Shown here: piece after piece, positions 25,976 to 38,143 of the stretch
Numbering within the stretch: position 1 is the first letter of the stretch
Layout: each line of letters starts with the position of its first letter
Origin: Theobroma cacao
Taxonomy: Eukaryota > Streptophyta > Magnoliopsida > Malvales > Malvaceae
DNA length: 64,000 nt
Assembly: GCF_000208745.1 (NCBI RefSeq)
Contig: NC_030854.1
Span: 62,001-126,000, forward strand
Direction: 5' to 3'
Notes under the pieces: generated by a model
The model's database searches: none
The model's input: only the letters and a program-made list of their open reading frames with translations
Told to the model about the DNA's origin: nothing
Made by a program: the position numbers and the translations under genes

Positions 25976-26093
25976 ACAATTTGATTCGATTTAATTTTGG
26001 ATAAAATTTTCAATTAACATATAGTAATTAGGGTTGCATATGGTTTGATTTTATTTTGGATAAAATTTTTTATTAAATTATAATACTTTGGTT
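25976..26093. repeat. Imperfect tandem duplication, ~65-bp unit
   Basis: Two adjacent copies share GGGYTRCATA, TTTTGGATAAAATTTT and an AATTAA end (first copy from 25976, second from about 26033). Non-coding and AT-rich; it may be the edge of an old element. Confidence 0.6.
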
Positions 26094-26947
26094 TAACAAA
26101 AAACAAATTGAAATCCATTCAACTCTTTGCTTTTTAATACACTTGAGCATTTACAGGAACGGCTCAATAAGTTCAAAAGCCTAAAACGAAATATTCAATG
26201 AGACATTTTTTTATTAAAATTAAAAAAATTATTAAATTTTTATTCTTCTAACTTTTTAAAATGCAAAATTTTTATATTTTTTAAATGGCTAATACAAAAT
26301 CAAACAATCAAAATTTTTAATTCAAATAAATCAACTATCACATAAAATAAAGGTAATATAACAATACAATATAAATTAAAAATTAAAGTAAAAAAGTATA
26401 TAAATATTAAAACAATAGTACCTAATTATTGAATACTTATTACAAACAGCAAATAAGGTTCATAGCTTTATGAAGATAATAATATAACGGACTTCTTATA
26501 TATTCTTTGGAGGAAAATTGAAATTAAAGGAAGAAGGAAAAAAAAGCAAATGAGAAAAGAAAAATTCAAAAGTAGACATTGTACATTGAAAAAGAAATAA
26601 TTGATTTTATATATAGGAGAAAAAATAGTTGTTAGAAATCATTAAATATGTTGCTTGGAAATAGGAGAAATAAGTGAGAAAAAAATAGTTGTTGGAAATG
26701 ATTAAATACATATGACCGTTAGTTGATTGAAAATAATATAGTATTCTAGAAATTAGAAAGTGATAGAAAATTGAGATTTATTAGACACATAATTAAGAAA
26801 GTGAGAAATAGATAATTTTATTAATTATTTTTTATTTTTATTTTTTTTAATTTTTATATATTTTTAATATAATAAATTATATTATAAAATTATAAAGCTT
26901 TCCCAAATTGTGGACCTAAAGCCCTCTTTTGGGTGGCTTTATCCAAG
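26094..26947. other. Intergenic AT-rich, no gene seen
   Basis: Highly AT-rich. The related lines GAGAAAAAATAGTTGTTRGAAAT (at 26618-26641 and 26676-26699) form a short direct repeat. No coding region is recognised. Confidence 0.45.
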
Positions 26948-27034
26948 GGCCGACCTTAACTCATTAGTTGGTGCATGATCCCTTATTTAAAAAGTAAGAT
27001 TCGAATCATTTTCCCCTAATTATAAAAAAAAAAA
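26948..27034 (+). mobile_element. tRNA-derived SINE-like copy 1
   Basis: Contains an A-box-like CTCATTAGTTGGTGCATGAT, a B-box-like GATTCGAATCA and CCCCTAATTATA before an A-rich tail. It matches two other copies in this window (32126 and 56898) in order and spacing. Its boundaries are unclear because no convincing target-site duplication is visible. Confidence 0.65.
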
Positions 27035-27970
27035 CTCTTTGCTTTTTTATTTTATAAAAAATAAAATATATTTTGACTTGATTATGATAATTTTGATTTT
27101 TCAATTTATGGATCGAAAATAAACTGAATATATATAATTAGTATTCAAATAAGATGAAACAAAAAAAAATTAAACTAGATCGAACTTTACTGTTTGAATC
27201 GATTTTCAATATTCTCCAATTTTTTTTTTTGTTGTCAATCTTAATAGTAATCAAAAGAATTAGTTAACCTAATCATTAATGCCGCTGCTCACGGCCTAAC
27301 ATGCATGATCCTTGGAGGAGCAGTATGCTTGCATAAGATAAACATACTATAAGTAATATCATATTATATAAAATAAAATTTTAATATGACATTACTATCA
27401 ATAATGATTTGCATGCACATGGGAAGGGAGGATCCACTAAATTAATTTCTTAGAGAACATTTTGATTAATCCAGGTTCGTGACAAGAAGTGAGGAAACAC
27501 AATTTAATTAATTTGTCACATAATCATATATCAATTTTTTCTCGACTTCACTTAGTTTCCTCATGATTCTTCTTATGAACATGAAAACTACCACATGATC
27601 TACTTTGACCTAATTTGATGATAATATTAAATTCTATTATACTAATCTTTCCTTATTGATCAACCTTAATTAGTACGTTAATAAAAAAAATGCATGAACC
27701 AGATGGTTTGTGCCTAGCTCATCTAGCTAATTTAGTTTTTTATTCGTTCACACAATATATGCCTTGATAAACTGAAATTTATGTCCATTAATTAATTATC
27801 CTTCATTAGAACATGTTATTCTTGAGTAAATCAAGACTGACCAACACAATTCCTTTGTTATTTATACCATATATATATATACACCAAAGAAAGTGGCAAT
27901 TGGGCACAGTGAGAAATGCCGATTTCATCTCCGTCATCTACTCCACCTGTCACGTCCCACGTTGCAAAAC

Positions 27971-28067
27971 AATGCAACTGCAATCCAGACCGACCATGCA
28001 TGTTCCAATTTTAAGAAAACCATATATATGCAACTGCAATTAATTCAGACCACGCATGTTCCAAATT
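27971..28067. repeat. Short tandem duplication, ~56-bp spacing
   Basis: Both copies contain ATGCAACTGCAAT, CAGACC and GCATGTTCCAA in the same order. Non-coding. Confidence 0.7.
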
Positions 28068-28219
28068 CATTTCAGTTTGGTATGTTCTCATTGATATTCA
28101 ATTTAGCAATAGGGAACTGCCAACACAACCCAAGGTAGGATATGGAATGCACAGGATTATTCGGTACCCAATATTGCTTGTCTGAGTCAGCCACAAAACA
28201 ATAGATCAGCTTATTGCTC

Positions 28220-28231
28220 GGGGGGGGGGGG
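28220..28231. repeat. Poly-G run (12 bases)
   Basis: Twelve consecutive G bases in otherwise AT-rich sequence. Length may be affected by sequencing or assembly error. Confidence 0.8.
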
Positions 28232-28746
28232 CATGTGATACTGATCAAACACTTTTATATATATGGATAAGCCCTTTGGCACCTGATCCTACAACTAATG
28301 TTAGTATATGTATTTATTCATTATCTAAAAGATAAAATCAACTTAATTTGTTTATTAAAAATAAGTGTACTTATTGATCTCTCAGTCAGATTAAAACTTT
28401 AGTTCTTTGGAAAAAATAAACACTCTTTTTTCGACATCAAAATCAATTAGCTTAACGTATAGAAGAGTACTGTACCTATATAAATATAAAAGGAGAAAAT
28501 CTATTAGGGGTATGGCTAGCTAGCTAGGAAGGAGATGGTGATGTTGAGAGGGTTAATGAAGGAGGATTTGATCATCTGGTGATCAATCAAAGCAAGTGAA
28601 GCGCACATATAACAGACATAGTTGGGGATTTTTGCTGTGTCACGTTAGCCGCCGCTGCCTCTTCGCTTCTCTCTTAATTAATTTATGACTGCTATTAAAT
28701 TAAACGGTGTTAATTTAACCTTGGAAAATTTCTCATTGCAAGCAAC

Positions 28747-28770
28747 CATGTACATGTACATGTACATGCA
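28747..28770. repeat. Palindromic (CATGTA)n microsatellite
   Basis: Four ATGTAC-type units in a row; the tract reads the same on both strands. Confidence 0.85.
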
Positions 28771-29345
28771 TCTGTCCTTTTATCTACTTTTTGGTAGAAT
28801 TTTAATCCATTTTTTTATTTTGACCTTTTCGGTTGCTCATGTGCTGTACCTCCTTTTCTCTGTTTCTTCAATTCATGTCAAAATGTCATTTATTTTATTC
28901 TTTTAACGACTTTAATTACTAGAAAAGTTTAAACTTTAAAATTTTTGTTCTGCCTGGCCTTCATCACCATGTTTTGGACTGTTTCTGTTGCACACATGTT
29001 GAGAGTTGAGACAGAAATATGCTTGCAATTTCCATTAATTGCATCGAATGTGTTGCAAAGAGCCAGCCATAGGCATAAATGTGAAAATTGACGAGTACCA
29101 TTCCGTCAATATTACTGTGATTGCTTGAGGATCGATTAAAAGTCGTGCATGCGAGAAAATGCAATGCTAAGCCCCTGGCATCCTGGCGGCTGGCCAGGAT
29201 CATTATCCTAGTATATCTTTTTCTAAGCAACAGCAGAATGGCTTTTCATAATACTAATTATTCTTGAAATCCGGCGCAGCTTGCTTCTGATTTCTGCCAA
29301 TCCATACCTCTGAACACAACATATATTCATTCAAATCTTATACTC

Positions 29346-29353
29346 TATAAATA
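29346..29353 (+). promoter_or_regulatory. TATA box of polygalacturonase copy 2
   Basis: TATAAATA followed by CCCC, 119-126 bp before the ATG at 29472. The sequence just after it (TTTCATCTCC) is shared with copy 3. Confidence 0.8.
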
Positions 29354-29471
29354 CCCCCTCAAACCGTTTCATCTCCCATCATCATAAGTACTTGATCAGT
29401 TTCTCTATCTCTCCCTAGATCTCTTTGTGTCTGCCATTCACATTTTCTGTCGGCTACGTAAATATACTCCT

Positions 29472-31543
29472 ATGGCAAACACGATGACTCATCCTCCCCT
29501 TCTTTTCCTCGCACTTCTCTTTCTCTTCTTTAACTCATCAGTAGCAGCCGCCATGAAACTTAATGTGATCAGTTATGGAGCCAAAGCCGATGGCACAACT
29601 GACTCGACCAAAGCCTTTCTTGCTGCATGGACTCAAGCTTGTGCCTCGACTGTACCTGCAAGCATCTACGTACCAAAAGGGAGGTTTTTGCTACGCAATG
29701 TGGACTTTCGTGGCCAATGCAACAACGCTGCTATTTCAATACGAATCGATGGAACCCTCGTGGCTCCGATGGATTATCGGGTTATTGGAAATGTCGATAG
29801 CTGGCTTTCCTTTGAGAATGTTGATGGAGTTTCCATTTATGGTGGAAAACTTGATGGGAAGGGTACTGGCTTGTGGGCTTGCAAGAATTCAGGCAAGAGT
29901 TGCCCCTCCGGTGCTACGGTAAGTTGAATGACTAAATCAATTGCCCATACGTATCCTTTTACAATGAGTCTTGTCCAATGTCAAACTAGGAGTACTAGTT
30001 TTAGTTGCTTCAGGCTTCAGAGTGGGAGGGAAAAGGGCTTTAGATGAAGTACAGGCGTACGTTACTTCTCCAGACTTTCAGTTTGGTTCATTAAAGTTGA
30101 AGCTTTCCTACGTTTTTCAGGTATACCCAGGCCAGACTGGAATACTTGATAGTGGAATTGGATAGTCAATTCCTTTAGATTCATTTGGTTGGGGCACTTA
30201 TTGTTCTAGGATAGTGGGACGTTGACGAGTAATTGTCTAATTTATAGCTTTGTTAATTAAAGAACCCCGCCAAATATATATGCATGCAATTAATCCTCCT
30301 AGTCAGCGGTTAATTTTCAGAAGAGAGTTTTTTTTTTTTTTTTGCCAATTTAAAACTACTGGCAGCCTTTCCTCTGCGAATGTGATCAATCTCTAATGCC
30401 ACGATAAGCTAAGATCCAAGACAAGAGTTCATACGTAGGTCAACCATGTGCACAGGCTTGCTTTGATATATATAGCTTTCATTTCTGGACATTAGTTTTC
30501 TTTTGGTTATTTATATATGAAGTATAAATTGAGAAACAATTCAAAGCTCAATTAATTACTTGTATAATTACTTGTCAATGCAGTCACTGAGCATTAGCAA
30601 TTCAAAGAACATCGTCATCATGGGATTAACATCACTAAACAGCCAGATGTTCCACATAGTCATCAATGGCTGCCACAATGTCAAAATGCAAGGAGTGAAG
30701 GTCTCTGCTCCTGGTAACAGCCCCAACACCGACGGAATTCATGTACAACTATCCAGCAGCGTCACGATCCTCAACTCCAGGATTCAAACAGGCGATGATT
30801 GCATCTCAATTGGCCCTGGTGCCACTAATCTCTGGATGGAAAACATCGCATGTGGCCCCGGTCATGGCATCAGGTAAAAGTAAACACCATCAAATATATA
30901 TATAGATATCTATTCATATAAGTCGTAATTAGATTTAATAAAGACAGTGTTATGTATTCTGAAATTGTGCAGCATCGGAAGTTTGGGGAAGGACCAAATT
31001 GAGGCTGGAGTGCAGAATGTGACAGTTAAAACAGCCACATTCATCGGCACCCAGAATGGGGTGAGGATAAAATCTTGGGCCAGACCGAGCAATGGTTTTG
31101 CCAGCAATATTGTTTTCCAGCATGTTGTTATGAAAAATGTCCAGAATCCCATTGTCATCGATCAAAATTACTGCCCTGGCAACAAAAATTGTCCTGATCA
31201 GGTTCGTGAACGTTGTTTGTTGAGAATTCACTTTAATTTCAAGTTTGCTACTGATCAGTGATTATCATTTCCAATTGCAGTAATGGTGGCTAATTAGGAT
31301 ATATGATGTGTGTTGTTTGTACAGGTTTCTGGTGTTAAAGTTAGTGATGTAACATACCAGGACATACATGGAACATCGGCAACAGAAGTTGCAGTGAAAT
31401 TCGATTGCAGTTCAAAACATCCTTGCACTGGAATAAGATTGCAAGAGGTGAAACTTACATACAAGAATGAGGCAGCTCAAGCTTCATGCAGCCACGCTGG
31501 TGGAACTGTTTCTGGTCTTGTTCAGCCCACGAGTTGTTTGTAG
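29472..31543 (+). CDS. Polygalacturonase (GH28), copy 2 of 3
   Basis: Four exons: 29472-29918, 30584-30873, 30973-31201, 31325-31543; 394 residues. The start is the first ATG in frame; the open frame extends upstream only through a GTG. A hydrophobic signal peptide ([18 protein letters not shown]) precedes [17 protein letters not shown]. The catalytic motifs [27 protein letters not shown] and VRIKSW are all present, so an active secreted pectin hydrolase is expected. Exons 2-4 have the same lengths (290, 229, 219 bp) as in the other two copies. It is in tandem with copy 3, 2.8 kb downstream, and shares its core promoter. Intron 1 (665 bp) is the longest of the three genes' first introns. Confidence 0.95.
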
Positions 31544-32125
31544 TTCTTGGACTGAAATTAAGCCAGCTAAGAGTAATGCAATTATTTTTGCATTGTATTA
31601 GAGGAAGAAGACTACTAGTAGTAACTAGTGAAGTAGGTGAATGAAGGTCATTGCTCTTTCAATTTGATTGCCTGTGCCTGTGGCGTTAGTGGCCCATTGG
31701 GTTAGATTGGAGCCTGGCCCTGCAATCTGCATAGTACACTGTATTACTGTACCTAAAGAAAAAGCCTATCTGGGCTTTCTTTGTAGTGAAATAATCAATA
31801 TTTTATAGTATTAATTTAGCCAAATTCTAGATGTTGATTGGTTCAAAGTTTAATCGAATGTCATTAACCCATTGATGAAACAGCATTTCCGGGGATTGCT
31901 GTATATTAATATGTTTACTAGCATTCCTCTCCCTCCAGATATATTAATAGGGATAGCCTGTCCAGCCAGCATTAGCAAAGACTTTCCTTTCAAAATATGT
32001 TGTTGCCCATAAAAATTCTGCAGGCCAATCTCCAGGAACCCTTCGAACGAAGGATATTTGCAACAGTCTGCTGCAAACATTCTTTTAATGGCTGCTTGTA
32101 AACAACAAGTAATCTCTATTCTCCT
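31544..32125. other. Polygalacturonase copy 2 3' flank
   Basis: Probable 3' UTR followed by non-coding DNA. No other gene seen. Confidence 0.5.
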
Positions 32126-32212
32126 TATCGCATTCGAGCATTTGACTCATTGGTTTGTGCATGATAACAGAGTAAAGTTCGAATCCCTCTTCCCCTAATT
32201 ATAAAAAAAAAA
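32126..32212 (+). mobile_element. tRNA-derived SINE-like copy 2
   Basis: Has CTCATTGGTTTGTGCATGAT (A-box-like), GTTCGAATCCC (a perfect tRNA-type B box) and CCCCTAATTATA with a 12-13 base A tail. The flanks AATCTCTATTCTCCT (32111-32125) and AATCTCTACGCTACT (32213-32227) look like a mutated target-site duplication (12 of 15 matched). Confidence 0.75.
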
Positions 32213-32227
32213 AATCTCTACGCTACT

Positions 32228-34196
32228 TCTCAGTATTGCATAGACAACAAGAAAAAGGGAACCACATGATCTTAATTAGCCCGGACATATACTCAATCTA
32301 TCCAGAATTGCCAACCATGTGATAAAAGAAATCTTGGGAACATGGCCTGGAAACCAAACCAACCAATGCTAAGGAACATGGGACATTCCGAGTCTCTGCA
32401 ATGTTAAATTTTACCTGAAGGACCTGCCACTGTTAAAATATAACTAATTTCAACAAATGTTTATATATGGACACTTCTTATCGAACTCTTTTATTGTAGC
32501 AGTACTGTAGATTAACTTGTACACATGACACATGCTTCCAGCTCTAAAAACATGGAAACCTTGAAATGAGGCGGCCTGCCTGCATTTCTGAATGCACCAA
32601 TATTTACTATTTACAATTAATATTGCTTCATTGTTGTCTGTATTTATGTATAAGGTGAGCAGTACTTCAACTCAGGATATCAATTTTTGTACATTTATGT
32701 AATAAATGAACATGTGATCCTACCCAATGCCCATAATATATATAGAAGCAGCCTAGGAGGATTTTCAAATACTACTTATTATTCTTTAAGCCCACGCTCC
32801 TTATTAATTAAGTATATATATATGCATGATGCCTATGTATATCTATATGTGTGCATGTATAAGGAGAGATGGAAAGTTTTGCAACTGAATATGTATGCAC
32901 GTATGTATATTTATATGTATTTATTTGCGTAGTACAAGTTTGATTGTTGGTATTAATTAATAATTCCTCGACCGGTCAGCCCTCTTGAAGTTGAATCGGA
33001 TAAAAGAGATGACTAAAATAATATATTTGATGCCTATACACAGACACTGACAGAAAAGGAGGCAAGTTTTGTCAAACGCTATAAGAAAAATATCAAATGA
33101 TGAAGATGGGAAATCTAATTAAGAAATTGATATTTGATGAATATGAGGAAGTTCGTGACAAACAAATGGAGAAGGAAGCAGGCAGTGAAGCAGGAAAGCT
33201 AGCGTTGTTCTCCTGCTTAAGCTTAAAGCAAAGCGTTGGGCACAACGCAACAATACATAGCATAGCACCAGGAAACAAGAAATATGGTAGGGGGCCTCAT
33301 TCTCTGCTTCTGGTGACGGCTCTGTCGCATATGCTTTTGCTGGTCACGTTAACTCTAAAGACTTTCCTTTGTTTTCTTAACTCATTACTCTATGATCAGA
33401 ATATTATTTAACTAATAAACCATAACCCTGCAAAGCGGAGATCTCCTATCTCAAGCAACCATATACCTCACACCTACACATTTACTGCCATACCCCTCTG
33501 CTGCTGCACATGTCAGCAATCATGCCCTCTCATGCCTTTGTTTCTGCATCTTTTTTTTGTTTCATGTTTTTTTCCTTGTGTTCTCTTCAACCCCCTTTTT
33601 TCTTATGCTTTTCTTTGATAACCTCTTAAATTAAGTACAGACAAAATGATAGACTTAACAATATAATAAAGACCTGCTTTCTTCCATTTTCTTCTGCAAG
33701 GCTATAGTTCACGTTTGTAGGAACTTTCCATGCACCAGTTATCGTCTGAAATTACGATAAGCGAGCGCATGTCTTGCTCCATTAAACTTAAACTAATCGT
33801 GTAAGCATGGATCGATTCTAACTAATTTTCGAGCGAGGGAGGATTACTTACACATTATCACCTTTCTTTTCCATAAAATTGGAAAACTATGAGCAAAGCT
33901 TTTCAAGAAGATGACAACCCGATAGCTAGCCTGAATGCCACTATATGATACAAAAAAAGTTAATGCGTTTACATGTGAATTTGACAATGAGGAAGCGCCA
34001 TCCTTTTCAACATACTTAGTATTATACTAATCAAACAAATGGTGGCTGCATGGCTATATCCAAAGACCATATTGTAATTGGTAAACAGGTCAAAAAAGTT
34101 CGTATCTGATCTCAATGTTCGGCGCTACCAGGTTTGCTGAATGCTGACGCATGTAGTTAAACCAAACTGCCAATTCCCTTCCAAGACCCGATCTCT
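32228..34196. other. Intergenic and promoter of polygalacturonase copy 3
   Basis: AT-rich with no recognisable gene. A 104-codon open stretch at 33100-33411 has no family resemblance that I can name and is not called as a gene. Confidence 0.45.
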
Positions 34197-34204
34197 TATA
34201 AATA
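34197..34204 (+). promoter_or_regulatory. TATA box of polygalacturonase copy 3
   Basis: TATAAATA followed by CCCC, 136-143 bp upstream of the ATG at 34340, matching the copy 2 core promoter. Confidence 0.8.
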
Positions 34205-34339
34205 CCCCTTTCAGCAGTTTCATCTCCTCACACCACCACTCCTCAGCCTTCTACTCTCTCCTCTCGCATTCAGTACTCAATACTCACAACCGCTACTTTT
34301 TCTAATCTAAAGGAAAAAAAATAAAAATAAAAATAAAAG

Positions 34340-35917
34340 ATGGAACGGACGATCAATTCTATTCTTTTTCTTGCAGGACTTGTGCTCCTCTTCTTCACTT
34401 CATCTGGCGCAGCTCCATTGGCTCCTACTTACAGCGTGCTTAATTATGGAGCCAAACCAGATGGCAATTTTGACTCAACCCAAGCCTTTGTTGCTGCATG
34501 GACTTCGGCTTGTGGCTCCATAAACCCCGCAACTATTTATGTCCCCCCAGGGAGGTTTTTGCTGCGCAATGTGGTGTTCCGTGGCCAGTGCAAGAACAGT
34601 GCTATTTTGTTTCGTATTGATGGCACGCTTGTGGCTCCATCGAATTATAACATTATTGGAAACACCGGAAATTGGCTTATCTTTGAGCATGTAAACGGGG
34701 TTTCCATTTATGGTGGGATACTTGACGGTCAAGGCGCTGGCTTGTGGACTTGCAAGAGGTCAGGCAGGGGATGTCCCAGCGGCGCAACGGTGAGTTTAGT
34801 AATGAATTGCACATTATATCAGTAACCAACGTTAACCTTATCTAGCTCGTTTTGGTCATGACCTTGTTCTTTTCTCTTTCTCCTTAAATTTGATACCGTT
34901 GGCATATTTTGATGCTTAGAAGTATGAATACTTTGGCTTTGCAGTCTTTGGGATTCAGCAATTCGTGGAACATTGTAATAAATGGATTAACATCGCTAAA
35001 CAGCCAAATGTTCCATATCGTCATCAATGGTTGCAATAACGTAAAAGTGGAAGGTGTAAGATTGTCTGCCTCTGGAAACAGCCCAAACACTGATGGCATT
35101 CATGTGCAATCTTCGAGCAGTGTCACCATCCTCAACTCCAGAATTGGAACGGGCGATGATTGTATCTCAGTTGGCCCTGGCACCAGCAATCTGTGGATTG
35201 AGAACGTTGCATGCGGACCTGGCCATGGGATCAGGTAAAAGATGATCACCTCTCTTATTTACACATATATATCTGCAAATAAACTAGTAGTAGTTATGAT
35301 TATGGAATGGCTTTTTTAACATGGGAATTTGGGTGGTTGGACTTTGGAGCAGCATTGGGAGTCTTGGCAAGGAATTTGAAGAGCCTGGTGTGCAGAATGT
35401 GACAGTTAAATCTGTTACGTTTACCGGTACTCAAAATGGGGTGAGAATTAAGTCTTGGGGGAGACCTAGCACTGGTTATGCTAGAAACATACTTTTTGAG
35501 CATGCAGTCATGACTGATATCGAAAATCCTATTGTGATTGATCAGCATTACTGCCCTGACGAGAAAAATTGCCCTGGTCAGGTATATATATATATATGCA
35601 GGAAATTTATGCAGTTTGAATTTATTCTCTCTTGGCTTATATAACTTTGTAACTTTATTTTTTTTTTCGCTGTTTATTTTTCATATTGACTCCAATAGGT
35701 TTCGGGAGTTAAAATTAGTGATGTTACATACCAAGACATCCATGGAACATCAGCAACAGAAGTTGCACTGAAGTTTGATTGTAGCTCGAAGAATCCCTGC
35801 ACTGATATAAGGCTGGATGACGTGAAGCTCACCTACAAAAATAGACCAGCAGAAGCAGCCTGTAGTAATGCTGATGGAACAGCTTCTGGTTTTGTTCAGG
35901 CCTCAAGCTGCTTGTAG
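34340..35917 (+). CDS. Polygalacturonase (GH28), copy 3 of 3
   Basis: Four exons: 34340-34789, 34945-35234, 35353-35581, 35699-35917; 395 residues. Signal peptide [18 protein letters not shown] precedes [17 protein letters not shown]. Catalytic motifs [27 protein letters not shown] and VRIKSW are complete. The protein is visibly closer to copy 2 than to copy 1 (for example both read [17 protein letters not shown] and SVTILNSRI), so copies 2 and 3 are probably the more recent tandem pair. Introns are short (110-155 bp). Predicted to be secreted to the cell wall to hydrolyse homogalacturonan; such genes are often expressed in pollen, abscission zones or fruit, but the tissue cannot be told from sequence. 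Confidence 0.95.
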
Positions 35918-36661
35918 CAGGTCGGATGGCAAATAGCACTAGTTAATTCATTATAGCCTTCAAAGTCGTAGCTAGTAGCTAATGATCGCCGAAAAAGGCT
36001 CTTTCTATTCAAGTACTTGCACCAAAATGTAGTAGCTCTATGTGTGGGGTCATTCTTTCAGCCTGTGAATTTATATATATATATATATGGCTCAGTCTTA
36101 GGCTTGCTCGAAGCCTGATCTCCTTGTTATATACAGCATATCAGCAGAAACCCTTTCTTTGGGAATTCTTATTACGATTTGTGGTTCTTGCTTGCTACGA
36201 TTAACATTGGATATGTATCATTGGGTGTTATGATTGATTTTCTTGATATGACTATTTGGACCATTGCTTCAAACAAGTATTAAATTAGAATAGATCATGA
36301 ATTTAGTCTTGAATTAAGAAGCCAAATTGATCATGAATTTATCAGCAAAATTATCAACAGCAGCAATGAGTGGCACAGAATTAAAGCTCGGAAAGTGGTA
36401 CCACTACCATCCTTAAAAAAGAGATTGTGTTTTGGGGGGGTGAAACGTGAACCGGCATGCCATTGACTAGCGCCTGGCAGGGTGGTGCCCCATTGGGCTT
36501 TGGTTGGGGGCCCAATTGGGCTTGGCTTTGATCGCCAGCAGGTCGTCCCTCCAATCTATCCAGGCGTCTGGATTCACCAACAGGACAGACGCGGACAGAG
36601 TGAAACATAAGGTAACTGGAATCCAGAGGCGCAGGGGTTGCGTTGCCGCCAAAACATCCGA
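35918..36661. other. Intergenic between polygalacturonase copy 3 and the KNL2-like gene
   Basis: Copy 3 3' UTR, a short (TA)n tract near 36072-36088, then a GC-richer stretch (36440-36660) that is the probable promoter and leader of the KNL2-like gene. Confidence 0.5.
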
Positions 36662-38143
36662 ATGGGGAGGAGAAGAGGGACAAGATATTCTCCAAAACCA
36701 TATAAATCGGACCACCCCGTCACCGCCGCTACTCCTCTCGCTAATCTATCCCTCAACTTTGTAAGTTTTCTTCCTTCTCTTCATTCTAATAGTAATACTT
36801 ACAAACAATAGATTCTCTGTTATTTATGATAACTATAATTAGTGAGTGCTCGGGCTACAGGTGCTGTTGCATGATTGGTGGCTGGGCAGGGCGCAGCCCA
36901 GGGGTTTAGCTATTGGAGGATTTGAATGCAGAGGGTAGCTTCAATTTTGCTTTCCTTTTTCTTCAATTTTTCTTTCTGAAAGCATGACTCCGAGCAATTA
37001 ATTATCCTTTCCTTGTGTTCTTTTGAGTGGAATTGGATGGACATGGAGGACAAAGTCCGACATAACTTTTTGCTTGTTTTATTGATTTGATGCATACTGG
37101 GTTTTTTGATAAACAGGAGACAAGGACAAAGAGTGTTCTGCTCTGCAGTCATTGCCAAAAGACACGATGCCACCACTCTTGAGACTGCGGATGGCATCAC
37201 AGTTGCAATCAGTGGCTTCATCAATACCTCTCGTACGCATCAAAATGGCTTTCCACTTGAGGTAATTTGTTAGTGCCCTTCATTCTGTCCTGCTTGTTTG
37301 CCAACAATATCATCATTTCCCTAATATTATTGCCTTGCTGCCTTGTGTATTTAACTTAGGAATAGCTAAGCCAAATTGATAATAGAATAATGCCACTACA
37401 ACTACAAAGCTTTTCAAAGGTACCAAGTACAAATTTGGATGTCCTTCCTGGCAGAATCATAATGTTGCAAGCACTCTGTCAAGTTTGCCATGCACATTTG
37501 TAACTCGCTTTTTGCAAAGATTGCAGCTCAAATTTCTCAATGTTAATCCTTGCAGTTTTGCAGTCATTTCCTCTATGGATTTCCATATGACTGGGAAGAA
37601 TATGCTTCACAGTATTCTAATGAAGAATCTGCTGGTAGAGGTACTCAAGCAAGCATGACTTCTCGCAGCAATGCAGTTTCTTTCTTGCCAGCTTCTTTAG
37701 ACAATCTTCCTGCTACAAGGATACGTGATCTTTTAATGTTTTCTGCTGGAGATTCTGAAAACTCTTTTCTGAAAAGAACTATTACTGATCACGTGCTGGG
37801 AAAACTCAGTACTCATGCTTCTCAAGATGCAAGAACATCCGTTGATTCAGACATGGGAAACACACATTCAAATACCTGTTCCTATTCTGCTGATGGTGAA
37901 AATTCGAATTGTCATAAGAAGGTGAAGGTTAATAGGAATCATATGGATGATAACAACATCTCAGATACAAGGAGTACCATAACAGTGGAATCTCAGAATG
38001 ATGTTCAGTCTAAGATGGGTGTAAGCATCCTTACCCGACCTACAGGTGTTACCACCAGGAGCATGACTAGGTTGAAGTATCTTACACAAAAGCAGGAGGG
38101 ACTTTCATCAAAATCTTCTGTAAAGCATATAAAAGCTGTTTAA
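36662..38143 (+). CDS. KNL2-like kinetochore protein with SANTA domain, short form
   Basis: Four exons join in frame: 36662-36760, 36861-36934, 37117-37261, 37556-38143; 301 residues. The SANTA domain covers about residues 34-122: LLHDWWLG, LAIGGFECRG, RVFCSAVIAKRHDATTLET, GITVAISGFINTSRTH, then FLYGFPYDWEEYAS. The motif order matches plant KNL2 (Mis18BP1 homologue), which recruits CENH3 to centromeres. The start gives a basic N-terminus (MGRRRGTRYSPKPY). The C-terminal ~180 residues are Ser/Asn-rich and disordered; no CENPC-k motif is seen. Plants have an alpha form with CENPC-k and a beta form without it (linked to EMB1674 in Arabidopsis), so this could be a beta-type or a truncated copy. 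The sequence after the stop still resembles decayed coding DNA. Confidence 0.82.

Larger units (their letters stand above)
27035..29345. other. Intergenic and upstream region of polygalacturonase copy 2
   Basis: No gene supported. Contains a 12-base G run (28220-28231), a palindromic (CATGTA)n tract at 28747-28770, and two copies of ATGCAACTGCAAT with CATGTTCCAA (27971-28011 and 28027-28067). Confidence 0.5.

Noticed and set aside
27021..27034. Poly-A tracts as evidence for processed pseudogenes
   Set aside because: The tails belong to short SINE-like elements with B boxes; no spliced mRNA copy precedes them.
25976..27034. A complete LTR retrotransposon in the AT-rich spacer
   Set aside because: No gag/pol coding, no matching long terminal repeats and no primer-binding site could be found; only short local duplications.
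33097..33411. 104-codon open frame on the + strand between polygalacturonases
   Set aside because: No family resemblance, no splice or promoter support; Lys/Glu-rich start then low-complexity Leu-rich end, consistent with chance.
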